This document shows positions 1 through 5,462 of a DNA stretch of 5,462 nucleotides, one piece after another; positions within the stretch are counted from its first letter, which is position 1, and each line of letters starts with the position of its first letter. Origin of the DNA: Verrucomicrobiales bacterium. Its GTDB lineage: Bacteria; Verrucomicrobiota; Verrucomicrobiia; Limisphaerales; Palsa-1400. A model generated the notes under the pieces. That model was given only the letters and a program-made list of their open reading frames with translations, made no database searches and was not told where the DNA came from. A program made the position numbers and the translations under genes. The DNA lies in NCBI GenBank assembly GCA_028293405.1, contig JAQGOW010000487.1, positions 1 to 5,462 of the forward strand, written 5' to 3'.

Positions 1-101
1 CCGGGGTGCATCACCTCGCGAATCTGGTCCTTTGGAATCGTGAGATGGACGATGGCGGTCAATTGCGGCTTGGTCTGGATGATTTGCGGTGTGTCTATCA
101 T
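1..101 (-). CDS. GyrI-like / effector-binding-domain protein, N-terminal fragment
   Basis: Only the first 33 codons are inside the window and the gene continues past position 1. The protein begins MIDTPQIIQTKPQLTAIVHL and continues TIPKDQIREVMHPG. This matches my memory of the N-terminus of small stand-alone GyrI-like (AraC effector-binding, SOUL/BacR-type fold) proteins, which usually run to about 160 residues and bind small hydrophobic ligands. That family assignment is from recall and rests on a short stretch, so function beyond ligand binding is open. The start is well fixed: an in-frame TAA lies five codons upstream (116-114) and ATG at 101-99 is the only start codon after it. No clear Shine-Dalgarno sequence precedes it. 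The ECF sigma gene ends 83 bp upstream on the same strand, and a 14-bp palindrome lies in that spacer. Confidence 0.6.
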   Translation of the reverse strand, partial: MIDTPQIIQTKPQLTAIVHLTIPKDQIREVMHP

Positions 102-130
102 GGTGGGTGTTCGTTAATAGTTTTGACTCT

Positions 131-144
131 GTCATAGCTATGAC
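131..144. promoter_or_regulatory. Perfect 14-bp palindrome, possible operator
   Basis: The sequence GTCATAGCTATGAC is its own reverse complement over 14 bases. It lies in the 83-bp spacer between the sigma-factor stop and the GyrI-like start, about 30 bp before that ATG. A dyad of this size and position is typical of a site for a dimeric regulator, but no regulator is identified. Overlapping it is a longer interrupted inverted repeat, GTTCGT/ACGAAC (143-148 and 109-114) with ATAG/CTAT inside, which could fold in the mRNA leader. Function is inferred only. Confidence 0.3.
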
Positions 145-184
145 GAACGAGATCGAGCACTCGGGACAAGTGAGGACAAAAAAG

Positions 185-1516
185 CTAAGTATTTTTTAGT
201 TCTTGCTCGACGGCTTGTAAGCGATGGCTCAGGAACTCTTTCTCCGATTTCAGCTCGGCCAATTCGTAAGCTTTTCCCAAGTGTTCTCTCGCAATCGCCC
301 AGTTCGACAACCGCGCTTCCATGTCACCTATGACCGCGTGATAAAGGTAGAACGATTCCAACGCCGAACAGTCTGGATTCGATTTCAGGGCGTCGAGCGC
401 TGCTTGTGGGCCGTGCACTTCGGCAACGGCAACGGCACGATTCAGTGCGGTGATCGGCGATTGGTCGAGCTGATACAAACGATCATAGAGGGCGAGTATC
501 TGTTGCCAATCGGTCGAGGCGTAGTCCTTTGCAGTCGAATGACAGGACGCGATGCCGGCTTGAAGGTGATAGTCGGTCAGTTCGCCGCCCGCGGCAGATT
601 GAGCGAAATGAAACATTGCGCGCGCGATCTGTCCCTGGTCCCACTTCGAGCGATCCTGATCACGAAGGAGCAGCAGATTGCCTTGTTCATCCATCCGCGC
701 GGGGGTGCGGGCGTTGTTGAAAAGCATGAGCGAGAGCAGCGCGTGTGTGCGCGGATGATTGCCAGAACGATGTTGCGCGAGCGATTCAGCCAAACGAATT
801 GCTTCATCGCAGATGTCTTTGCGGACGAGTTGATCGCCCGCGGAAGCTTTGTAGCCTTCGTTAAACAATAGGTAGAGACATTGCAGCACGCTATCGAGTC
901 GCACAGGCAGTTGCGATGCATCGGGGATTTCGAACGGGATCTTCGATTCGCGAATCTTCTGTTTTGCGCGGGTGAGACGTTTCGCGGTGGCGGCATCGGT
1001 GGTCAGGAATGCCCGTGAGATTTCGCCGACACCGAATCCGCAGAGAGTTTTCAAAGCGAGCGCTACCTGCGCGTCCTGTGGAATGTCGGGGTGGCAACAA
1101 ACAAACATCAGGCGCAATCGATCATCGGCGATTTCCTGGTTAGACATGGTTGTCTGGTCCGAATCCGGAAGCTGCCGTTCAATCGAGTGAATGATGTCAG
1201 CTTCTTTGTCGCGAAATGTTTTTTGTCGTCGAACGAAATCGAGCGCAAGATTGCGGGAGGCGCGCATGATCCATGCGGATGGATTTTCCGGCACGCCGTA
1301 GAAAGGCCATGTTTGCAATGCGCGAGCTAAGGTTTCTTGCACCACGTCTTCAGCAAGGCCGAAGTGTTCGATTCCGAAAATGCCGGTGAGAATCGCCACC
1401 ATCTTTGTAGATTCGTGACGGAAAAGGTGTTCGACCAAATGCGGAACGTTCGCTGAGGAGCGTTGAGAGGTATTTTGGTCCACACGCGTTCTGCCGTTTT
1501 CCCTCGCCTTGACCAT
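185..1516 (-). CDS. ECF RNA polymerase sigma factor with C-terminal TPR-like extension (ECF42/COG4941 type)
   Basis: Predicted cytoplasmic 443-residue alternative sigma factor that would direct RNA polymerase to specific promoters. Residues ~26-97 form sigma region 2 (LVEHLFRHES, then AEDVVQETLARALQTWPF and NPSAWIMRASRNLALDFVRR). Residues ~132-190 form region 4, with the characteristic CCHPDIPQDAQVALALKTL and a helix-turn-helix ending TAKRLTRAKQKIRE. Residues ~205-305 match the family-specific DUF6596 segment (LYLLFNEGYKAS; RTHALLSLMLFNNAR). Residues ~310-440 are helical and TPR-like (LALYDRLYQL; SPITALNRAVAVAEVHGPQAALDAL). The length and order are those of ECF42/COG4941 proteins, which lack a classical anti-sigma factor and are usually encoded beside DGPF/YCII-related genes; none is visible here. 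The ATG at 1516-1514 lies 17 bp after the accC stop, with only a weak AGG upstream. The frame stays open to 1795, but that part is antisense-like sequence within accC. GTG at 1483 is a possible later start. Confidence 0.9.
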   Translation of the reverse strand: MVKARENGRTRVDQNTSQRSSANVPHLVEHLFRHESTKMVAILTGIFGIEHFGLAEDVVQETLARALQTWPFYGVPENPSAWIMRASRNLALDFVRRQKTFRDKEADIIHSIERQLPDSDQTTMSNQEIADDRLRLMFVCCHPDIPQDAQVALALKTLCGFGVGEISRAFLTTDAATAKRLTRAKQKIRESKIPFEIPDASQLPVRLDSVLQCLYLLFNEGYKASAGDQLVRKDICDEAIRLAESLAQHRSGNHPRTHALLSLMLFNNARTPARMDEQGNLLLLRDQDRSKWDQGQIARAMFHFAQSAAGGELTDYHLQAGIASCHSTAKDYASTDWQQILALYDRLYQLDQSPITALNRAVAVAEVHGPQAALDALKSNPDCSALESFYLYHAVIGDMEARLSNWAIAREHLGKAYELAELKSEKEFLSHRLQAVEQELKNT

Positions 1517-1533
1517 TCGCCAACCTAACAGTT

Positions 1534-2916
1534 CTACGCCTTTTCTTCCATCCGCTCGCGTCGGCCTGTGCCGAGCAATTGTTCGACAAAAGCTGTGGAG
1601 TAAACACCGCGACGGAAATTTGGATCCCGCAAAATAGCCTGTTCGAATGGAATCGTAGTCTTGATTCCTGTAATCATGTATTCGTCCAACGCACGGCTCA
1701 TCTTGTCCATCGCTTCGCGACGATCGCGACCTTTGCAGATCAACTTGCCAATCATCGAGTCGTAGTACGGCGGAATGGTGTAACCAGCGTAGCAATGGCT
1801 GTCGACGCGAACGCCAGGACCACCGGGCGGATAATACATTTCGATACGACCGGGCGACGGTCGGAAATCATCAAAGGGATCTTCAGCGTTGATGCGGCAC
1901 TCGATCGCATGCCCCTTCATCGTGATATCACCTTGCGATAGCTTGTGCGGTTCACCCATCGCGACCTGGATCTGTAGCTTCACAAGGTCAAGACCGGTCA
2001 CCTCTTCAGTAATCGGGTGCTCAACCTGGATACGCTTGTTCATCTCCAGGAAGTAGAAATGACCTTTGTCGTCCACGATGAATTCGACCGTTCCGGCGTT
2101 CGTGTAATGGGCCACTTCAGCAATGCGCACGGCCGCTTTGCCCATTTTTTTGCGCAAATCCTTAAATTTATGTTCGATCAGCGGCGAGGGAGTTTCTTCG
2201 ACCATCTTCTGATTGCGCCGTTGAATGGAGCAATCACGTTCGCCGAGGTGAACGATGTTGCCGCGCATGTCGCCAAGGATTTGAAACTCAATGTGGTGCG
2301 AGGTCTCGATGAATTTCTCTATGTAAACGCCCGAATTTCCAAAAGCCTTTTCCGCTTCACTCCGGGCGGTGTGGTAACCCTTCACGAGCGAAACGTCATT
2401 GTGCGCAACGCGCATGCCACGACCACCCCCACCAGCGACGGCTTTGATCATCACGGGGTAACCAATGCGTTTGGCAACAGTGAGTGCTTCCTGCTCGTTC
2501 TCGATGGTACCGTCGGAACCGGGAGGGGTTGGAACCCCAGCGCGTTTCGCAAGCGCGCGGCTAGCCGCTTTGTCCTCAAGCGCATTCATTGCGCGCGAGC
2601 TGGGTCCGATGAACCGAATGTTGCAGCTTTCGCAAACATCCGCAAAGTGGGCGTTCTCAGAAAGAAAACCGTAGCCCGGATGAATGGCGTCGACGTCGGC
2701 GATTTCTGCCGCGCTAATGATGCGATCAATGCGCAGGTAACTTTCGTTGCTTGCGGGTTTGCCGATGCAAATGGCTTCGTCCGCCATTTGGACGTGGATG
2801 GAATTAACGTCTGCTTCAGAATAAACCGCTACGGTGCGGATATTCAGTTCCTTGCAAGCGCGAATGATGCGCACCGCGATTTCGCCACGATTGGCAACCA
2901 GGATTTTTTCGAACAT
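1534..2916 (-). CDS. accC: Biotin carboxylase subunit of acetyl-CoA carboxylase
   Basis: Catalyses ATP- and bicarbonate-dependent carboxylation of the biotin on AccB, the first half-reaction of cytosolic acetyl-CoA carboxylase. The protein has 460 residues, slightly longer than the usual ~450, with a charged tail ([10 protein letters not shown]). The N-terminal domain starts [20 protein letters not shown]. The ATP-grasp domain follows, with K116, K158, the glycine-rich loop AGGGGRGM (161-168), EKFIE (200-204), H208 and [10 protein letters not shown] (232-241). Metal and substrate residues are E278 and E291 in [15 protein letters not shown], with R295 and E299; R341 sits in ECRINAED. The C-terminal domain carries [17 protein letters not shown] (377-393). 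All the main catalytic residues of E. coli AccC have counterparts here. Position 235 is Asn where E. coli has His236, and 294 is Lys where E. coli has Thr291. It starts 15 bp after accB and is surely in the same operon. Pyruvate or propionyl-CoA carboxylase subunits are less likely given the adjacent short BCCP. Confidence 0.97.
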   Translation of the reverse strand: MFEKILVANRGEIAVRIIRACKELNIRTVAVYSEADVNSIHVQMADEAICIGKPASNESYLRIDRIISAAEIADVDAIHPGYGFLSENAHFADVCESCNIRFIGPSSRAMNALEDKAASRALAKRAGVPTPPGSDGTIENEQEALTVAKRIGYPVMIKAVAGGGGRGMRVAHNDVSLVKGYHTARSEAEKAFGNSGVYIEKFIETSHHIEFQILGDMRGNIVHLGERDCSIQRRNQKMVEETPSPLIEHKFKDLRKKMGKAAVRIAEVAHYTNAGTVEFIVDDKGHFYFLEMNKRIQVEHPITEEVTGLDLVKLQIQVAMGEPHKLSQGDITMKGHAIECRINAEDPFDDFRPSPGRIEMYYPPGGPGVRVDSHCYAGYTIPPYYDSMIGKLICKGRDRREAMDKMSRALDEYMITGIKTTIPFEQAILRDPNFRRGVYSTAFVEQLLGTGRRERMEEKA

Positions 2917-2931
2917 TTGAGTTAATCCGGC

Positions 2932-3426
2932 TTAGGTTGGCCGAATCTTGAAGAGCGGTTGACCGAATTCGACCGGCTTGGCGTTATCCACCAAAATCGC
3001 GGTCACGATGCCTTTGCACTCGGCCTTGATTTCATTCATGACCTTCATCGCTTCGATGAGGCAAACGACGGTGTCAGGATTGACTTCGCTGCCGACTTCC
3101 ACGTATTCGGCGGACTCGGGCGATGGTTGACGATAGAACGTGCCGATCATCGGCGACTTAATTTCGAGGAGATTAGCGTCCGCTGCTGCTGTGGCAGCGG
3201 CGGCGGCGGCGGCCATTCCAGCGACTGACCCTGGGGCCGGCACAATGGGGGCGGGAACCGCAACCGGCAAAGGCATCGAATACGAAAGGGCTGGGCCACC
3301 CTCTTCACCCGCAGCGCCGGTACCGCGTTTTAGTTTGATTTTGAAGTCCTGATGCTCAAGTTCGAACTCCGTCAGGGAGTTCTTGCGCATCAAATCGATA
3401 ATGGCCTTGATATCTTTTAAATCCAT
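2932..3426 (-). CDS. accB: Biotin carboxyl carrier protein of acetyl-CoA carboxylase
   Basis: Carries the covalently bound biotin that shuttles CO2 from biotin carboxylase (AccC) to the carboxyltransferase (AccA/AccD). It has 164 residues, close to the family norm of ~150-165. Residues 1-35 (MDLKDIKAIIDLMRKNSLTE, then FELEHQDFKIKLKRG) are the typical AccB N-terminus. Residues ~36-86 are a flexible Ala/Pro-rich linker with a seven-alanine run. Residues ~87-164 are the biotinyl domain, containing SPMIGTFYRQPSPES (the 'thumb' region of AccB) and the biotinylation motif EAMKVMNEI, with K128 as the modified lysine. The frame is open to a GTG at 3474, but ATG at 3426 is preferred because it gives the family's N-terminus and has GGAGG four bases upstream. 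accC follows after 15 bp. An intrinsic terminator upstream (3555-3523) separates it from the previous gene, so its own promoter is expected in the region before it. Confidence 0.97.
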   Translation of the reverse strand: MDLKDIKAIIDLMRKNSLTEFELEHQDFKIKLKRGTGAAGEEGGPALSYSMPLPVAVPAPIVPAPGSVAGMAAAAAAATAAADANLLEIKSPMIGTFYRQPSPESAEYVEVGSEVNPDTVVCLIEAMKVMNEIKAECKGIVTAILVDNAKPVEFGQPLFKIRPT

Positions 3427-3430
3427 ATCG

Positions 3431-3435
3431 CCTCC
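3431..3435 (-). promoter_or_regulatory. Shine-Dalgarno site of accB
   Basis: GGAGG on the minus strand ends four bases before ATG at 3426-3424. It is the strongest ribosome site in the window and decides the accB start against the upstream GTG at 3474. Spacing is a little short but workable. Confidence 0.75.
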
Positions 3436-3522
3436 GGCGTCGGTTGGTGTGCCGAAGTGACGCGCACGAGCCACGTTTTGGTCGACAACAACATAGGTTG
3501 TGAGTTAGCCATCTATTTAAGC

Positions 3523-3555
3523 AAAAAAGCAGAGGCCGCTGGGCAACCCTGCTTT
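3523..3555 (-). terminator. Intrinsic (rho-independent) terminator
   Basis: Read on the minus strand, AAAGCAG followed by GGTTGC pairs with GCGGCC and, after one bulged T, CTGCTTT. The result is a 13-bp stem (two G-U wobbles) with a 3-base loop CCA at 3555-3526. A run of six T residues (3528-3523) closes and follows the stem. This is a textbook terminator shape. It lies about 130 bp after the stop of the O-antigen-ligase-like gene and about 100 bp before accB, so it most simply ends the upstream transcript. If transcription starts at the candidate promoter just upstream, the same hairpin would instead sit in the accB leader. Confidence 0.75.
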
Positions 3556-3687
3556 AAGTCGTATTTTTAAAGTTCCGCGAAAGTAATTCGTCAAATAAAT
3601 GCAGTCAAGCATGAAAAGCTGACCGCAAAAGCAGACTATGCCCGGTGTTTTTGGGTGAAAGTGAATAATTTTGGCACAACTTTAACG
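3556..3687. other. Non-coding AT-rich spacer after the O-antigen-ligase-like gene
   Basis: These ~130 bp are the upstream part of the 261-bp gap between the membrane-protein stop and accB. They are visibly more AT-rich than the flanking genes, and I see no credible small gene. Apart from the promoter-like hexamers listed separately, I see only a small imperfect hairpin (GTCAAGC / GCTGAC, about 3604-3622), too weak to call. It would serve as the 3' untranslated region of the upstream operon before the terminator. Confidence 0.5.
3566..3594 (-). promoter_or_regulatory. Weak sigma70-like promoter candidate before accB
   Basis: On the minus strand TTGACG (3594-3589) and TTTAAA (3571-3566) are separated by 17 bases, a fair match to -35 and -10 elements. 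A second overlapping pair, TTGACT (3608-3603) and TACTTT (3585-3580), also has 17-base spacing but a poorer -10. The region between the terminator and accB (3522-3427) holds no better match. Either pair could arise by chance in this AT-rich gap, and promoter rules in this lineage are uncertain. Confidence 0.25.
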
Positions 3688-5025
3688 CTAATGGTCGGTA
3701 AACTCCTTCTTTTGCGCACTGCTGGCCGCAAGCAACCAACCCAGCAGAAAGAAGCTCGTCCAACCGATTGCCGGAATATAAAGATGAAATTCCACAAACT
3801 CGTGGAGAACCACACCTGTGACCCCAAGTAGCACAAACCGATTGTTCTGAGAACTGTAACGATACAGATACACCATTACAAGAGCAAAAAATGCGACAAA
3901 CGCAATAAAGCCGATTACGCCAGTGTCACAAAATTGCTCCAAAAAGTCGTTATGGACCAGTCGCGCCATCTCTGATTCAGGAGCTTTGACGTTTGCGTAG
4001 CCGATTGCAAAGGTTCCGGGGCCGGTTCCGAAGACGGGATGTTCGTTTCCGATGCTCAACGCTGCTCGCCAATAGTCAAACCGCGCCACGACGCTCGTTG
4101 ATCCGCGTTGGAAGAATTGGGCGTAACGGAGGCCGAATCCGACAAGGCCGCAAACGAGCACGGTCAGAACGACAATTGCTTTGATGCTCTTGCGTAACGT
4201 CGATTGCGCCAGTGCGATGAGAGCAAGCACAAGCGCGATCAGCCACCCGGCTTTGGATCCCGACCAATACAAGCATGCCAGTGAAGGAGCAGCAATCAGA
4301 GCCACAATAGTCCAGCGGGCGCGATCCCGGAGCTTGCGGCTGATTTGCCACGTAAACCCTAGGGTTATAGGCAACAAAAGAAGAAGCCCGCCGGCCAGCG
4401 TGTTGGGATAGAACAGGGTTGAATAGATTCGGTTGCTAGAAAGTTTTTTGATGAACTCTGGCGAGGCGTCATGCCAATTGGGCGTTTCGTAGAAGAATTT
4501 CCGGGTTTGTTCTAACCCTCCGAAGTGCTGCTCCCATCCGACGCGAACGATCCAAAGGAGTGCCAGTGAAAGAAAAAGCCAAACCGGCCAGGGGTTGCGC
4601 ATTCGGCCAAGTGCAAAGAAGCCGAGAAAGAACATGAGAACTGTAACTGCAAAATGGCGGACGGTCGCCGTGGTCAGGCTGGAATCCACGGTGTGAATTG
4701 CCGATATAAGCTGCCAAACGAACCAAGTCAGCAGGAGTGCGAGCGCCCATCGGACCGATAAAGGTGCGAGTGCGTCGCGTAGGTTGGCGGAGCGAAGGCA
4801 AATTATCGCGACAATGACGACCGGGACCAAACATATATAAGCCCATTTCATCGGCCAGGCGCCGTAGAGGACCTCAAAGAAGTTCTCGGGTGGGATTACC
4901 TGAGAATCGAGAATGACGGGATTGCCAAACTTCAGCAGCGCGATGAAAAAGAAGAATCCGGCGACCGCTGCGAAAAGCAGGGCACGTTGGTCTTTGAATC
5001 CTTCAGGCTGAACAGCTTTGTCCAA
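3688..5025 (-). CDS. O-antigen ligase/polymerase family (Wzy_C) membrane protein
   Basis: A 445-residue inner-membrane protein with roughly 10-12 hydrophobic segments, clear ones near residues 17-32, 61-78, 92-110, 126-139, 208-226, 258-273, 281-298, 368-388 and 418-435. Family motifs are FYPNTLAGGLLLLLP (205-219), SGSKAGW (255-261), RFDYWRAAL (315-323), HPVFGTGPGTF (329-339) and HNDFLEQFCDTGVIGF (358-373). H358 in the periplasmic loop corresponds to the essential His of WaaL-type ligases, and R315 may be the matching Arg. Such proteins join or polymerise undecaprenyl-linked glycans, e.g. O-antigen onto lipid A core or exopolysaccharide units; sequence alone does not say which. The likely start is TTG at 5025-5023, immediately after the TGA of the upstream gene and in the same frame, with no clear Shine-Dalgarno site. 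The next ATG is codon 59, after the first membrane segment, so translation is probably coupled to the upstream gene. No glycosyltransferase neighbours are visible. Confidence 0.87.
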   Translation of the reverse strand: MDKAVQPEGFKDQRALLFAAVAGFFFFIALLKFGNPVILDSQVIPPENFFEVLYGAWPMKWAYICLVPVVIVAIICLRSANLRDALAPLSVRWALALLLTWFVWQLISAIHTVDSSLTTATVRHFAVTVLMFFLGFFALGRMRNPWPVWLFLSLALLWIVRVGWEQHFGGLEQTRKFFYETPNWHDASPEFIKKLSSNRIYSTLFYPNTLAGGLLLLLPITLGFTWQISRKLRDRARWTIVALIAAPSLACLYWSGSKAGWLIALVLALIALAQSTLRKSIKAIVVLTVLVCGLVGFGLRYAQFFQRGSTSVVARFDYWRAALSIGNEHPVFGTGPGTFAIGYANVKAPESEMARLVHNDFLEQFCDTGVIGFIAFVAFFALVMVYLYRYSSQNNRFVLLGVTGVVLHEFVEFHLYIPAIGWTSFFLLGWLLAASSAQKKEFTDH

Positions 5026-5462
5026 TCAAAGCTTGAGCTTAAGCAAACCGACTTCCAAAGCGAGAGCTTCCTGAACGTTGGTGTTGCTGAGCTGGCGTTG
5101 GAGGTCGTCAACGATTTCAAGATTGTCTCTCGCGTCCGCCGCAGAAATTCGTTTGCCGATCGTTTGAGCAGCCGCGGCAAGATCCGGGAATCCGAGAAAC
5201 TTCGAGGCTGACTGCGAAACGGTTTGCAACCAGACATCGCGCAGCCACCACTGGAGCGCGGCCAGGAGATCGTTGCGTTGACGGCGGTATTCGGCTTCGA
5301 CGGCGGCGAGCAGTTCTTTTTCGAATTTCTCGCGCAAGGCGGAATCGATGTCGTTGTATTTTTCCAACGGCGAGCGTTCGGTCAGGGCGGCTTCGATTTC
5401 TTCCTTTTCGGCGCCAAGCTCTTTCAGCAGCAAACCGAGCAAACGATAACGCGGCAGCAACC
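5026..5462 (-). CDS. holB: DNA polymerase III delta-prime subunit-like protein, C-terminal part
   Basis: The gene enters from beyond the window; only its last ~144 codons are present, and the first full codon (TTG at 5460) is internal rather than a start. The delta-prime subunit is part of the clamp loader that places the sliding clamp on primed DNA. The N-terminal AAA+ domains would lie outside the window, so the call rests on the C-terminal collar-like domain. That domain is all-helical: a charged helix (ALREKFEKELLAAVEAEYRR, visible residues 41-60), then RNDLLAALQWWLRDVWLQT (62-80), and the ending ARDNLEIVDDLQRQLSNTN and VQEALALEVGLLKL (110-142). This 'helper helix then N..EALALE.LLLKL' ending is typical of delta-prime and related clamp-loader proteins. 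A DnaX-type tau/gamma subunit is an alternative but usually has a longer tail. The TGA stop (5028-5026) directly touches the TTG start of the next gene. Confidence 0.72.
   Translation of the reverse strand, partial: LLPRYRLLGLLLKELGAEKEEIEAALTERSPLEKYNDIDSALREKFEKELLAAVEAEYRRQRNDLLAALQWWLRDVWLQTVSQSASKFLGFPDLAAAAQTIGKRISAADARDNLEIVDDLQRQLSNTNVQEALALEVGLLKLKL

Noticed and set aside
179..210. A-run/T-run around the sigma-factor stop as a terminator
   Set aside because: The possible stem is only A-T pairs (A6 with T6 around TACTTAGC), with no GC-rich stem, so it does not qualify as an intrinsic terminator.
224..871. Plus-strand open frame of about 215 codons opposite the sigma factor
   Set aside because: It lies entirely opposite well-conserved sigma-factor sequence, and its product shows no recognisable motif or plausible gene context.
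1517..1795. Upstream extension of the sigma-factor frame
   Set aside because: These 93 codons overlap the conserved 3' end of accC in another frame, and the translation does not look like a sigma-factor N-terminus. ATG at 1516 fits the family length.
2017..2925. Long plus-strand open frame of about 300 codons opposite accC
   Set aside because: It is fully antisense to a certain accC gene and its translation resembles no family I know. A third-position effect of the real gene explains the open frame.
3427..3474. 16-codon N-terminal extension of AccB from GTG at 3474
   Set aside because: The internal ATG at 3426 has GGAGG in front and gives the usual AccB start MDLK; the extension has no such support.
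3488..3501. Inverted repeat ACAAC-ATAG-GTTGT upstream of accB as a regulator site
   Set aside because: The arms are only five bases and fail to extend; this is expected by chance in a gap of this size, and it does not match a fatty-acid regulator site I know.
3636..3836. Small minus-strand open frame overlapping the end of the membrane protein
   Set aside because: It mostly overlaps the 3' end of the ligase-like gene in a different frame, lacks a convincing ribosome site and looks like a shadow.

Overview
This window reads as an ordinary chromosomal stretch of a Gram-negative bacterium. Every gene I can support is on the minus strand. Moderate GC, the AccB/AccC sequence style and a delta-prime / O-antigen-ligase-like / accBC order make Verrucomicrobiota (soil Spartobacteria-like) my best guess. 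That is a feel for the proteins, not something the sequence proves.

In the direction of transcription (high to low coordinates), the window opens with the C-terminal ~144 residues of a clamp-loader delta-prime-like protein (5462-5026). It abuts, with no spacer and in the same reading frame, a polytopic membrane protein of the O-antigen ligase/polymerase (Wzy_C) family (5025-3688), which appears to start at TTG directly after the TGA stop. A ~260-bp gap follows. It holds a convincing intrinsic terminator (3555-3523) and, just upstream of it, weak sigma70-like promoter matches.

Next come accB (3426-2932; biotin carboxyl carrier protein with a good GGAGG ribosome site) and accC (2916-1534; biotin carboxylase), 15 bp apart. 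Together they provide the biotin-dependent half-reaction of acetyl-CoA carboxylase, the first committed step of fatty-acid synthesis. The carboxyltransferase genes accA and accD are not in view. Only 17 bp after accC starts an ECF-type sigma factor of the ECF42/COG4941 type (1516-185) with a long C-terminal TPR-like extension. Tight spacing suggests it can be co-transcribed with accBC.

An 83-bp spacer with a perfect 14-bp palindrome then precedes the first 33 codons of a GyrI-like/AraC-effector-binding-domain protein (101-1), which runs off the window.

I see no RNA gene, insertion sequence, CRISPR array, prophage or attachment site. I did not find a clearly new biological system. The best leads are the stop/start junction at 5028-5023, the sigma factor placed behind accBC, the palindrome before the GyrI-like gene, and the hairpin/promoter arrangement ahead of accB.
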